Below, piece by piece: positions 22,868 to 34,699 of a stretch of DNA of 64,000 nucleotides. The DNA lies in the NCBI GenBank assembly GCA_944990035.1, contig CALYLX010000062.1:181101-245100 (forward strand). The letters run 5' to 3'. The notes under the pieces are model-generated. The model did not search any database, was not told the DNA's origin, and saw only the letters and a program-made list of their open reading frames with translations. The stretch's first letter is position 1. Each line of letters opens with the position of its first letter. The position numbers and the translations under genes are program-made. This DNA is from Clitopilus passeckerianus (Eukaryota > Basidiomycota > Agaricomycetes > Agaricales > Entolomataceae).

Positions 22868-23457
22868 ATGGCACAACCACCACGCGCTCTGCCATCATGG
22901 GCAGCCCCAGAGCATTCAGAATCTCATAGCGTCGCCTTGGATGCTTTGGCAACATACAAGAAGCGAGACCCATCGGACAAGAGTCAGTTCATCGTTTGTA
23001 TCCAGCACTCACTTCCTCACACTGACCAGACCTCGTGGACTAGTCGTCGTACGATTCAAGGCTGTTGGAAATGCACCTATCATGAAGCAAAACTTCTACA
23101 AGATCACCGCTTCGAACCGGTTTCAAGCAGTGATACAGTTTCTGAGGAAGGAGTTATCGTGGCCTGCTGGTGAACCACTGGTGCGTTATCATGTTCTTGC
23201 AGGTCCCCGCATGGCTAAAGCTTTCGCGTCAGTTCACCTACATCAACCTCGCATTTTCTCCTGCACCCGACGATACCGTGTCGAATCTCTTTAAAGTGGG
23301 GTTCCAAACATTATCTATCATAGTCCTCGCTAACAGACGACTTTCAAGTCATTCTCGACAGATGGGCATCTCATTGTGAACTACAGGTCAGTTTCTATCT
23401 CGGTGTGCAACTGATTGTCACTGATTCACTTGTAGTACGACGGCTGCTTGGGGCTAG
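22868..23457 (+). CDS. ATG12: Autophagy ubiquitin-like protein ATG12
   Basis: Five exons: 22868..22986, 23030..23180, 23233..23295, 23349..23386 and 23436..23457, giving 130 aa. The ubiquitin-like domain is diagnostic: VVVRFKAVGNAPIMKQNFYKI, NRFQAVIQFLRKEL, then FTYINLAFSPAPDDTVSNLF, and the C-terminal NYSTTAAWG ending in the conjugated glycine. ATG12 is activated by ATG7 and ATG10 and joined to ATG5; with ATG16 the conjugate drives ATG8 lipidation in autophagosome formation. No residues follow the terminal glycine, as is normal for ATG12. An in-frame ATG at 22835 could add 11 residues. The first intron has a non-consensus donor (GTTCAT) but keeps the frame. Confidence 0.93.
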
Positions 23458-23821
23458 GACTTGCTGCATTTCATCCACTATCTAGAGATATACCCTACCT
23501 AATTGAAATGATCATGTCCATGCGCACCAAAAGGTGGCATGGGAGAAGTCGGGAGTTCAACGTGTTCAGCCACTCTTCCTCTTGTTGCCAAGGTCCGCCT
23601 CACATACGACTCCAAGACGGAAGTCTAGTGTCATGAATTTCAGGCCCCATTTCAGAGTCGACTTTAGGAAATTCGGGGATAGTTGAACCCTGCCCAAGTC
23701 AGATATTACACGCTGAACGCTGGCTCAGCGAATACTCAATATAATAGCAATCGTTTATCAAGTACTGAACGACATGACAGTTTCTCGTATCTTGAGCCTA
23801 ACACTCCTATCCCCCGCCCAC
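23458..23821. terminator. Convergent 3' flank, ATG12 / WD40 protein
   Basis: 364 bp between converging stops. No gene; both transcript ends must lie here. Confidence 0.4.
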
Positions 23822-26800
23822 TCAAATTCTATCGAATCTCTGGCCTCCGTTAGCGTCATGTTCATGCCTAAAGACATTGTCAATTCCCTTGGTGCTGGGA
23901 GACTCAAGGACTATCTTACTTTCTGCCGTTAGGTGAAAGTTAAATCGCTTGAAAGGTTCAGATCCTCCATGGCCTTGACGTGGTGGTACACCAGGGGTGA
24001 AAAAGCTGGTGAAACTAGTGCCAACTTTCCATACCAGGACGACGCTCTCGTCCAGCGATAGCGATAGCAGCCTCCTTCCATCGGGGGAGAAGCTACAAGC
24101 TGTGACAGGGTGCTGATGTCCTTCTAGAACATATAGGCGGATCGCAGTCTTGACGTCGTACATAATGACTGCTCCTTCGTCTGTTCCGACTGCAAGTCGT
24201 TGAACGCCTGGATTGAAGTCAACACTCGGGAAGCTAGCAGGGAGTAAGCGAAAAGCAGAGGGATACAAAAAGCCTAAGGCTTACGTGTTGACTACATATC
24301 CTATAATCTCCGTCGCAGAATCAAAGACTGCATCCCTATGCGTGATCACGCTAGGGTCCAAAGACTTGACAACAGCCTCCAGCAGTTTCGGAACATTAGG
24401 CTGTAAAACAAGAGGACGCTGGAGGGGGCCGTCAGACAGTTGAATGGAATGTTCATATTAATTCCAGTACTTGCCTTTCGAACGAGGAATGCAACTATCT
24501 GAAGGACGGACTTGCGATGCTCGAGTGAAGGCGGGTTGAGGATATCCAACCCCAGTGTATGCATAAACAGCGCGGTATCACTGGCTGCAATCTGGAGCAC
24601 TGCCAGGCGAGCTTGTACAGCGACGTTTTGCAGGCTGATAGACTCCTTCCGCGTAGCTGTGGCCAGAGAAAAGAGAGCCCGTAAGATTTCCATTGCGTCG
24701 ATGTAATGTTGCCAGACGTGGAAACCCCGTGAACACAGGTCAACTGCTAGTACCCTGTGCAACGACTGCTCGTCATGCAAGTAGAGGGCGACAGATTTGG
24801 ATATATCAACCAGAGTACTACAAATCATGTTCAGGTGGGTCATAGAAGTAAAACTAAACAACAATATGTACCTTGTCGAGAGCAGGCTATATCTTTCAGC
24901 GGCAAGGTATCCGCACATGTACAAAGCAAGCGCCGATTGGATTGATTCCCTGTCAGCAGTGGGTTGAAGACATGGCACTTTGGGTAGACGTCAAAAGAAG
25001 ATCATTGAACCGGAAGTTGTGACGTACGCCTATGTTGCCAGTGTTCTGCCAACGCATTCGATTCATCATCACTTAGGCATGCTACAGCGTAGTCAAAAAC
25101 GGTACGGGCTGCTTTTCGCGTCTCGACTATACTGGAATCAGCCACTTCCCATTTTCCTGTCATGGAAGTTGACATACCAGAACCAGCGAACCACGACCTG
25201 GCGAGAGACACTAGATTCGGTGGTTGGAAGGTAGGGCCGACGACAGAAGAAAGAGATGTAGAGTAGAAAATCAGGACAGTGTTTGCTCCCTCCATGAACT
25301 CTGTTCATCTATCAGTAAGTATTCATCAGCAGTAACATCGAGTTTCACCTTCGAATATACTGAGTGTTTGCAGGATCACAGTCACCGACAGCAACCTCCA
25401 AGCGGTTGCTTCTGGTGACAGGCTCCACGGATTCCGCGAATCTGAAGGCTTGTATAATGTTGTGGATGCTAGCCTGATATGATAAAAAAGGGGAGGGATG
25501 AGCTCGAAAGGTGTAGGCGATAGGGAGAGAAACAAACCCAGAATATCCGGGTGAAGCTCTGGGTTCTTGAATGCCCAACTTGTTGAAGCAAACTGTGTCT
25601 ATGTCACTGCTAAGTCCAGGTGTCAGAAGGACTGATAGGAGAGCCTTTAGCCTCTCAAGAACTCGAAGAATGGCGCGGGTCTGGTCACGGTTGGTGCTGA
25701 TTGTTCTCGCCAAGGTAGCTGACTCGGAGGCGAAGCGTTCCAGATCAAGCTGTAGGGTGGAGGCTGTTAAACGTTAATGTGAGGTCCCACTCAATGACAT
25801 CAGGATACTTGCCTCCATCGTCAGATAATGGACATGGAAGGCTGACCAAAGGACTCGTTGGACTTCTGTGAGCGACTAAGGGTCTGTCGGGCGTCAAAGA
25901 AGGCTCAGAGAAGATAGCTGGTCAAGACCTACAACTTTGTCCAGCCACCTTGGTCCAACATCTCTTTCGCCTTGGGCAACTTCATAGAACGCCAAAACTC
26001 GCGCGTTTGTACATCCCATAACCGGGCACGTCGATCGGCGTAGATGAGCATTAAGTTGGTCCCACCTATGTATATATCGTCGAGAGGTGCAGCAGCTCCT
26101 GGAACAACGTACAGGCTAGGAATATTAGCAGGTGATATCTAAGCCTGGGGACGAACTCACAATTGAAAGCCATCAATAGCTATCACAGCAATGGTACCGT
26201 TGGCTGAAATACAAAGAGCGCATCCTTTCAGAGGGCTTTCCATTTCCTCCTCCACGCGGACCACAATTTTGAGAGGCGAGATGAATATCGTCCACCGGGC
26301 AACAAGTTGTAGCTGGCTGGGTCGAACGGTTGGGTCAGTGCTTGACTTGGATGAACAATGAGGACTTACTCAAAGGACCAGAAAGCTACGGATCCGTCAT
26401 CTCCGCCCCCAACAATGAATCTCTCTTTTGTTCGCATGTTTTGAACGGTATCGAGAGCAATGATAGAGGCATTCAGGCTTTGTTGCGACGTATTCGAGTA
26501 GGAGATTTCCTCCTCCCCGGGTGCGAGCAGGGCTAGGAACGAGGTTTGACGCAGATGACCGTCCGCTAGAATGGAGGAATCAGCAAAAACCAAATCAAAC
26601 AGCTTATAAGACCTACCGAACCCGGCTACGATAAGGTCTATGTCTAAAGCAAGCAAAGCAGTTACACCGGCAGGGGTTTCGGACACCTCGGGAGTAGCTG
26701 CCCCTTGCCAGAATGTTTTCGAACTTGAACTGCTGTGGTACTTTAGGCATAATGGCTCCTCTTCGTCGCTCATGTTTGTTGTCAAGGCATGGGACCTGAA

Positions 26801-28861
26801 CCCTATGTCAGCAGCAGAATGGGGTCCGATTATTACTTTCTGCAGGAGTTTAGGACTGTAGAACATTTGTCAGCGCGCGCCGTTTGAACGATTCGAGAGC
26901 CCATACTGTATAACATCGCTTTTGGGTTGCTCAAATCCTGTCCTGGCTTCTATAACGTAGTGCTCGGTCCGGTCCTGGAGGTGTTCAACAACCGGCACCG
27001 GATGAAGAACAAGCGCATACCTCGTACAAAACGGAATAGAAGTAATGAGTCAAGAACTGCAAATCTTCAATGCCGGACAAGGGTTCACTAAAGAGTTTGC
27101 GGAGAGAGCCCGATCGATAATCGAAGACCTAAGTTCGGGACTTTAGATTCACGTCAATCGAATACAGAGGGCCATTCCTACCACCAGCTCTTCCATAGAC
27201 CACACAGCGCCTAAAAGGCTGCCATCCGTTGAGTTCGAGCGAAACTGTAGAGATTCACCCTCCGAGATGACACCTAAGTTCCGCTCTTCCTCCAATTGAA
27301 TTCTCCCAGGTTGCTTGTGATCCACGTCTAAGTGCTCGGAAGACTTGGATATGAGGTTCTTGAAGGGATTAGGAAGCGGTATCGAGTGATGTGGCGGGGA
27401 TTCTTCCTGTAGGCTAGAATCGGGGAGGGAAAGAATTCCTTTGGGAAGTAGTTGTATATCCCTAACAAAAAGGTGCCCGTCATTGGAGATGCGATGAAAG
27501 ATCGTTGTTCCTACACAAAGATGAGCATTTCTCCGATAACAGCACATGACGAGGTACAGACCATCAGATTCTAGATGTATGCCAGCACTCGAAGGAATAC
27601 CGTCAAAGAACCACTCCCCAACCTTATTCAGGCTGATATCCGGAGCACCAACAGCTTGATCATTTATGATCACCTCAAAGAGCGCAATGCGCGACGCGTC
27701 CAACGCGCTGCTATCTTCCAAGTTTGAGGTTTCCGGAGACAAGTAAAGGGAATCAGTCAAGGCTGTGACCAACAAGATCGTCGACTGCATGAGGCATTAG
27801 TTTAGTTTAAAAGATAAGGCTACGATATTACCTCCCCAATAGAGGTCAATGCTAGGTCATTCCATAACCAGACGTCATGGTCAACATCCCTGCCCGGAAC
27901 TCCAGAAGGTGGTTCAAGATTGTTGTAATCCGCGTCTACGTGAGCTAAACAAGCTCCATCTCGGAGGGAGGCAACTGAAATTCCACTGTTCAACATTATA
28001 ATAAGAAATGTGCAATTGTGAGGCCAAATGAACATACCCCATCTCCTGGAGAACGAATGCTAGGGATCGACTCTCGTCGATATGAGCCTTCGTGACAGCA
28101 TATCTGGCGCATCTTCGGGGAAGAATTGTGTGACACCATGGGTCAAATTCGAAGGAACGCCTGGAGACAGTGGCGGGAGGGGAGCTTAACGTTAACGATA
28201 GGGCAGGGACTTGGGCCTTCGAGGGGCGAGGGGTAACGGGGCCAGGGACTTTAAGGGAGGTCCTGCGACTAGAGTTCGGCGGAGGAGCGGACAGAGAGCG
28301 TGATGACGAGTTCTTCGAGGACAGCCCTTTGGGCGAAGCTTCATCACCACTATCGCGCTTTTTCTCCGTTTTGCTCTTGCCCTTCAACATGTCCTTCAAC
28401 TTCTCTGGTTCATCATCGAAATCGACATAATTCTTCGGAGCCTCAACGGAGTCTACTGTGATTCCAGAAACGATGCGAGCTCTTGAGGTCACGTTGAAAG
28501 GAAGAGGGGATGTGATACTAGGTGTTGATGACCGAGATGAGGTAAGGTTGTCTCGATGTTGGCTTAACGGAGTGTTTGTCCCGGACGAAGGTAGCTCAAA
28601 TGTCCGGGGAGTTGGAAGTTGCTGCATTTTCGGATCCTTTGGTTTGAGAAAGTAGAGACTCCCGTCCTCTGTTCCTATCAGAGCCCCTGGCCTGACCATG
28701 GTAGATTCATTCGCGGTCGCAACTCCAGAGGGTTCAAGGCCCCAGGACTTGACCAAACGCGCTTTTGCTTTTGAGCATCCAGCCTTCAAAAGGCTATTCG
28801 AGGGTGCATCTTTGCCAAATTGAAATGTAACTGGGACCGACAGCAACGATGATGGGTCCAT
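23822..28861 (-). CDS. WD40-repeat protein, WDR7/Rabconnectin-3-like
   Basis: A large multi-exon gene of about 5 kb. The upstream frame start is GTG, so MDPSSLLSVPVTFQFG at 28861 is taken as the start. The N-terminal part mixes blade-like segments (SWGLEPSGVATANES, GALIGTEDGSLYFL) with a long Ser/Pro-rich insertion. WD blades recur further on (NASIIALDTVQN, FIVGGGDDGSVAFWSFE). A helical middle follows. The C-terminal pair of blades is clear: VDFNPGVQRLAVGTDEGAVIMYD and HPVTACSFSPDGRRLLSLSLDESVVLVWKVG. This two-ended WD40 layout resembles WDR7/Rabconnectin-3 beta, regulators of V-ATPase assembly. The V-ATPase role is family inference; exon borders in the middle were not fully resolved. Confidence 0.78.
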
Positions 28862-29598
28862 TTGACGGGGCCAAAATGGAGGATCGGTCCTGCTGCCGAC
28901 AAACGGTGGCGGTGTTCCCTCTTTATTTGGCACTGCTTGGCCGACGCGCCATCAGTCCCATCACCTGCCTTGGCCGTTCACTTTGGCGTCAGTCAACCGT
29001 TTTCTGAGTCTTACAGTCACGTCGTATAGGCCGACGCGTCTTTTCTCTCTCACCTCATTATAACTAATGAAACGAAGTCAACCTTGTAGTCTGGGAGACT
29101 ATATGGTCACACTTGCTTAGCTGGATCAAGCTCTACAAGTCACCCTGTTCATGCGCCCTCTTTCGTGCCACCCGAAGCTCCTCTGCGGCCCGCCGGGCTA
29201 CTTGTTCCTGTTCATTCGAGTTCACAAGACCAGGTATATTGCATCTAAACGGCTAAATTGGCTCAATCTATTCAGCTGGGTCGTTGACCTAATGACACAT
29301 TATGGCTTCCACGGTTTTTTCTCGGTTGCTCCGATCTTCGATTTGTACCTGATGCATGGGGGCTAATGATTGTGACCTGGGGGATGACGATCGCCTCTGC
29401 AACCGCGGGATGTCAGTGTTTAAACCGCTCCGCTCTGGCTAGCAGTCTCCCAAAGCTGTTCCACGAGTTGTCGGTTGCCTACTTTGTAGGCCAGGTGGTA
29501 GTATTTCGGAGCAATAAATTTCCGACATCTACCCAGATCGTCCTGATTCTAGGATAAAAACCTACATGAAGCTCAAAGGGTATTTCATTTTACAAACC
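28862..29598. promoter_or_regulatory. Divergent promoter, WD40 protein / AA9 LPMO
   Basis: 737 bp between divergent starts. Several short open frames exist but none is gene-like. A region of this length is plausible for a carbon-regulated LPMO promoter; no CreA/Mig-type site was verified. Confidence 0.4.
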
Positions 29599-30907
29599 AT
29601 GCATTGTCTTGGGCTATTCATACTCGCAGCGACGCAGCTTGCCACCGCGCATTGTGGGTGACTCATATCCATGAACTGTTCTAGGTCTTGACGATGGCCT
29701 GCAGACACATTTCCCAACTTGATTGTGAACGGCACAACCACCACGGACTGGCAATATGTTAGGATAACTGCCAATCACTACTCCCAAGCCGGAGTGAGCG
29801 CCATCCTTCATATTCAGTGATGCCTCGTACTGATTAGATGTCTATCAAGGTCACAGATGTCTCGAGCTCCGCTATTCGATGTTACGAACTCGATTCTACG
29901 TCCGCTACTAGTGCTGGAATTGCAACCGTTCAAGCGGGTTCAACTGTTGGATTCCATGCTGACAACATCATGGGTCACCCTGGAGTAAAGATCTTCTTCT
30001 TCCAAGAGCTCCACAGATTTACGAACTTCGCTTATCCAGTATTTCTCCGCATACTTGACACCCGCAAGCCCTGCGGCTAACTCTAATAGCGCTGGCCTGG
30101 GGAAGACATGGTAATTTCTTAACCGACTGCAGCGGCTGCGTTCCTGATCGTCGTCCTGATCTAGGTTCAAAATCTGGGAGTGGGCACCTAAATGGTCCGC
30201 CAGCACTGGCCTTGTCTTCGACTCAGAGAGTATGTATCTTCTTTCTGCGTCTTTACTCATTCAATACCGGCGTATTAACAACTCTCAATAGACATTCAGC
30301 AATTTACATTCACCATCCCCAAGAATACCCCTAGCGGGCAAGTATTATCGGATCCTTTCTACTACACGGAAAGCTGATGAGTGGTATTTCTGTATAGACA
30401 ATATCTCCTGCGAGGTAGGAGACCTGTATGCCTTGTTACTTGACAACGTCTCAGCGAGAATGCCTACGTCATTAGGAGAACAAATCGCTCTACATCTCGC
30501 AGGAACCACCGGCGGCGCTCAGGTCAGGCTCTTCTACCTTTCTTCGCGTAGAAAGTACCAATCACTGTGTCCGAACAGTTCTATATCGGATGTGCCCAAA
30601 TCAATGTCGTCAACGGAGGTTCTGGTAAACCGAGCCCCACCGTTTCGTTCCCTGGTACGCCTTGCCCTTTTCGAGAATTAGTTCCATGTTGACAGGTTAT
30701 TAGGCGCTTATTCCGCTTCCGACCCTGGTATCCTTCTTAGTGGGTCTACGTTCATTCCAATGTATCAGAAAACTGAGAGCTTTCTCTAGATATCTATGCC
30801 CTCCCCAGCGGTTACTCCGGATACAAGGCCCGTGAGTAGCCAACATCCTTGTCTACTCAGTCACTCAATTGGTTGCTTCAGCGGGCCCCACCGTCTGGAC
30901 GGGTTGA
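29599..30907 (+). CDS. AA9 lytic polysaccharide monooxygenase
   Basis: Twelve exons: 29599..29653, 29705..29793, 29838..29984, 30040..30110, 30165..30229, 30292..30337, 30398..30414, 30476..30522, 30579..30654, 30704..30739, 30790..30831, 30882..30907; 238 aa, no internal stop. After the signal peptide MHCLGLFILAATQLATA the mature chain starts with His (HYTFPNLIVNG), the first copper-brace ligand. The second His is in IMGHPG, and the axial Tyr in AQ-FYIGCAQINVVNG. Other AA9 blocks are DWQYVRITANHYS, SSSAIRCYEL, KTW-FKIWEWAP, FTFTIPKNTPSG-QYLLRG, EQIALHLAGTTGGAQ and the end APGPTVWTG. AA9 enzymes cleave cellulose or hemicellulose oxidatively. No CBM follows. Exon 7 is 17 nt and is preceded by a GC-AG intron (30338..30397, donor GCAAGT). 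Another in-frame ATG lies at 29566. Confidence 0.92.
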
Positions 30908-31680
30908 ACATGCTTTATCTATCACCTGGATCCGCGTTGATTTGTACGATGTCGTCATCAGTAAACTACTCTTGTTCTTTTCGGGGGTCTTATCCTCTGG
31001 TCGCCCCTCGTTTCCCGGTCGACTCCCCATCTTTATGACATCCCTGCCGTTCTCTTGTTCCTTTTCTACTTGCACATATTCTCGTCGGACGAAGGATTGG
31101 CTGCGACATCAATCATTTTCTGAGTCTGAAGCAGATGAGGCGTGTTGAATTATGATCGCCGTTGAATTAAAAACTTTCCAAGCCCCTTGGTACTCGACAA
31201 TGCCCACACCTATCGGAGGGTATTTGTCAGAATTTATCAGACATCCCATCCTTTTGCTTCCGTTTTCGAACAGATCCATCACCACATTGTCATCTGACGG
31301 GCTTGGGTACCATTAAGCGAGCTGCTCAAGCGTCTATCAAGGCTGGTGCCGAATTTTGACTGTCTTGGTTACCTTGTTTCTAATCACGAATTCTCTTCGG
31401 CGACCACCATGGCTGCTCTAGACCCTCGGAATATCGCCTTCTCCTACGACCGACCCCCTTTCAGGCTGCTGCAACGAAGTTATATTGAACGAGTTGGTGG
31501 GTGAAGCCTGGTACCAGAGGGTGCACTGCCATTCTCTGAGCAATTGGTGTAAAGGTGTTTTTGTTGTCCACTTTCCTTAGATGGCCTCGTATATATTAAC
31601 AACTGCTGTAGTTGTCCAGTGTCTCCCCCGCTTTCGACATCTTTAACACGCCAACGTCGTCTTTCTTGTTATACTGAGGA

Positions 31681-32197
31681 ATGCTCCCTTGGCTCCTAAC
31701 TATACTTGTGCTACTCTTCATCCGTTAGTCTATCTTCGAGTTTACATGAGATTGTCTCTATGATTAAACATCAACAATTTTAGTCGTAGGACTCCTCACT
31801 AGCAGTTTCTTTGTTGGTCCAATCATTCCATTCCTAAGGCGTCGAGTAAGGGATCTGCGCCGAGTTCGACGTCGAAGCCAACCAGGCGAGCTGGTCCTAC
31901 CCTTTTGGCGCCTCGGAATGTCTTCCGAATGGCCACCGCCGATAGAGGGTACCCTTGTTCAAGTCTTCAGTCATGCATATGTCTGGAGATTCCTACTTCC
32001 ACCCGCCGGTCCAACAACTTCATACACATTGCGACCTGTCGTGCCGCTTCGAGTAAGTGTTTCTTTTGGGTGATATATAGGCGAATCTGGCTGATTCAAG
32101 ATCCAAGGAGTTGCTCGCATTTCGACATGCTGGAGATACGATACACGACTCTAACGTGACCATCTCTCCACCAGCTAATGCGAGGCTACCCGGATAG
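31681..32197 (+). CDS. Possible small membrane protein (weak)
   Basis: A candidate gene only. ATG at 31681 opens a hydrophobic run (WLLTILVLLFI) that continues over an intron (donor GTTAGT, acceptor TTTTAG) into LVGLLTSSFFVGPIIPFL, then an arginine-rich stretch (RRRVRDLRRVRRRSQPG). A second intron near 32053 leads to ANLADSRSKELLAFRHAG and a stop near 32195. A TATATATT element lies about 90 bp upstream. I know no family for it; composition after the Arg-rich stretch is only moderately protein-like. Confidence 0.25.
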
Positions 32198-33661
32198 AAT
32201 CAAGCCGAAGGCACGATACCCTATTATTCTCTCCAGATACCCTTACAAGACGTACATTAATCAACAATTATCGCTTTTGGATCGTTCACCTGTGGATTTT
32301 ATCATTTAGATCGATGGCCTCGAAGCCACCCGCTGTAAACGCGTTGGCTTGGGCGGGGTAGGTCTTCGAGTTCCCCTATTGAGACTAGGTTACCATTCAG
32401 TCGGAGGTGCAGCAAAACTTCTCTCAGAGGCTATCACGCCTCACAGACTCTTACAGTGATAGATCTCATTTCCGCAACCGTTCGCTCGCCTTGGGGGCGA
32501 ATGCTCTTGTTCGTATTGTCTACGATACCGCCATTGTCTTGATTTTAATTCCTACCCTTCGCAGCACAGCGGTGCTCATCCCTCCAGAGAAGATGCTCTG
32601 AAGCTCACTGGTCCACCGTCTTCGCCGTCAAGACCATCGTGGAGGGCGAATCGTGCGTCCTTGGGGATCCATGCTCGAAAATTCGATGTTCCTCTTTGAA
32701 CGGGTGTCCGAATGCTACCACAGATAGAACACAGACGTAAGATTACATCGGCAGAGAGGTTCTTTCACATGCCCCAAAGTTGGTTCTATGGGAGTAACTG
32801 TGATTCCGCGTAAAAGGCGTGGTGATAGTGAAACGGCTGTTCAATGAGTAAAGTGACGTGTGGCCTAAGCTAACCCCTGTGGTGTATCAAGAAGGCTACG
32901 TTATAGATAATTGATCATAGGATAGATACAAGTAATTTAGGTTATCTCGATCATGAGCTCTATCTATCTATACCCAATGGGACTTTTCGACCAGCGTAGC
33001 CTGCATTCTTATGATTAATTCCATGCGTTTCCGCGGTCAGAGTCGGCTAAATCCAGTAAGGTGATCAGGACGCCCGATCGCTCGGGTGATACGAGGCCCA
33101 GATTGGGCTCAGCCTACAGTTCTTCCCGCCACACCATATCTCGGTCTTCTAATATCTCTGCTGTGACTACATGCATCAGATTGCGCTTATCTGTCTTTGA
33201 TTAAGGGTAGTAGTAAAATCTGTGCTGTCCGGGATAACGTCCGGAATCAGATTTCGGGAAGATGATGTTGCACACCAACTGCTGTGAAGATTAACGCACA
33301 TTCGTTGTAGAACCGCATAGGCGCTGACTTCTGCCCCCCACGACTAGAGCAGTTGACAGTTTTACACACCCTTTCGTTCCATGATCGGGGCGTTTGTAAC
33401 AGTTTCGAGAATGTAATTTAACCATATAGACTAGCACAAAGGCTGGCAGAAGCTCAACCACGAGCATTCCACGCTGGTTTATCGCACCGATCGGTTTGAA
33501 TCAGGACACCTGAGCCAGAGTGGTCGTGCGTTGACCTTCACACCTATAAGCGCTAAGCAGCTGGATAAAGGGCCTGGAGATCTCTTCTCTCCAATGCCCA
33601 ACTCGACGCTGCTTTCTGTGGCACCTCACAGATCATCTTCTAGATTACCTGTCTCTTGATC

Positions 33662-34163
33662 ATGCCTCCAAGCTGTTGGGACCAAACGGACGAAACCCTG
33701 TTCATAGGTTAGTCCAGCTCATCGCCTAGGCCAAGACTCTGCTTGACATCAGTTCCTCTGTTTCCTGGCCTCAGTTTCGTTGGTGCTGGTCTGCATCGCT
33801 ATTTTCTTTGCGTCCTTGCTTTTGTATAAGCGGATCAGGAGTTCGCGAGCCCGTGGTCGTCAGAGTAGATTAACTGGATCATGCGGGCGTATCTCTATCA
33901 TCAGGATAGCTTCACCCCTCCTTCCGGATCCCATGTCTGTGCAGCTAGCTATGCAGAAGTTCCCCCTCCTGTGCCCGATGTACGCCAGTGATCAGAAGAT
34001 GATAGATGCGGAAACTGGCCATGCGCCACAGGTGGTTCATGGTTTGTGTGCTTTTTTCTTCATCAAAAGCCGTGCGTTGAGGTCTTCTGTTTCAGAACCT
34101 CCTGCTCTTGCTCATACACTGAGTCGATATACCGTTCATCAACCAGGGTCGACAACTTTTTGA
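33662..34163 (+). CDS. Possible small membrane protein (weak)
   Basis: A candidate gene only. ATG at 33662 starts a short polar peptide (MPPSCWDQTDETLFI) joined over an intron (donor GTTAGT, acceptor CCTCAG at about 33772) to a clear membrane helix (SLVLVCIAIFFASLLLY) and a basic segment (KRIRSSRARGRQSR). Beyond that the frame is ambiguous: an alternative frame gives a Pro-rich end (YAEVPPPVPDVRQ). The layout, polar N-end, one helix, Arg-rich tail, parallels the candidate at 31681. The end coordinate is uncertain. Confidence 0.25.
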
Positions 34164-34699
34164 CTGTATCTTGTCAGTGAGGGTTTCCTCTCTTTTTCGG
34201 GCTTGTTATGGTTTTCCCCTTTAATATGGTTCGTATTTATTGAGAGGCTTATGTACCACCACCATCCTCATGAACGTTTTCTATCCTTGATGACCAATGT
34301 AGGTTCACTTTCTGTGATTGGCCAACCCCCCCTTAGATGTCCTCGGGGGAACCGATCCGACTGCCCAATGAATGTAATAAATTAGGGAACTTGAGTTTGA
34401 ACGTGAGCGTGAACTGTGAGCGACGAGATATCTGAGATTCAGTTCGTTTTAGAAAAACGGGTCAAGTAAGGTAAAAAAAAAAAACGTCTCTATGAATTCT
34501 CGGAAAAAAGCAAGAATCAATGATTAAAGCGTCAGATTTTTACGATACACGGAAAGGACAGTTAATAGTTGAGTCATAGCTAGAAAGTTCGTGACAGGTG
34601 ATATATATATTGCGATATAGGTGAGAAGTCCGAGTCCCAGGCAGCAACAGTAATAACGTTCAGAGAGGAAAGCATGGTATGTACGGCAAAGGTGTAAAA

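Larger units (their letters stand above)
30908..34699. other. Gene-poor interval of 3.8 kb with two weak candidates
   Basis: Between the LPMO stop and the LEA-like gene stop. The minus strand has essentially no open frame over 60 aa. On the plus strand two starts with TATA-like sequence upstream (31681 and 33662) lead into one-TM, Arg-rich products, listed separately. An A-run lies near 34471 and a short AT-repeat (TATATATAT) near 34603. No transposase or reverse-transcriptase motif was seen. Confidence 0.4.
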
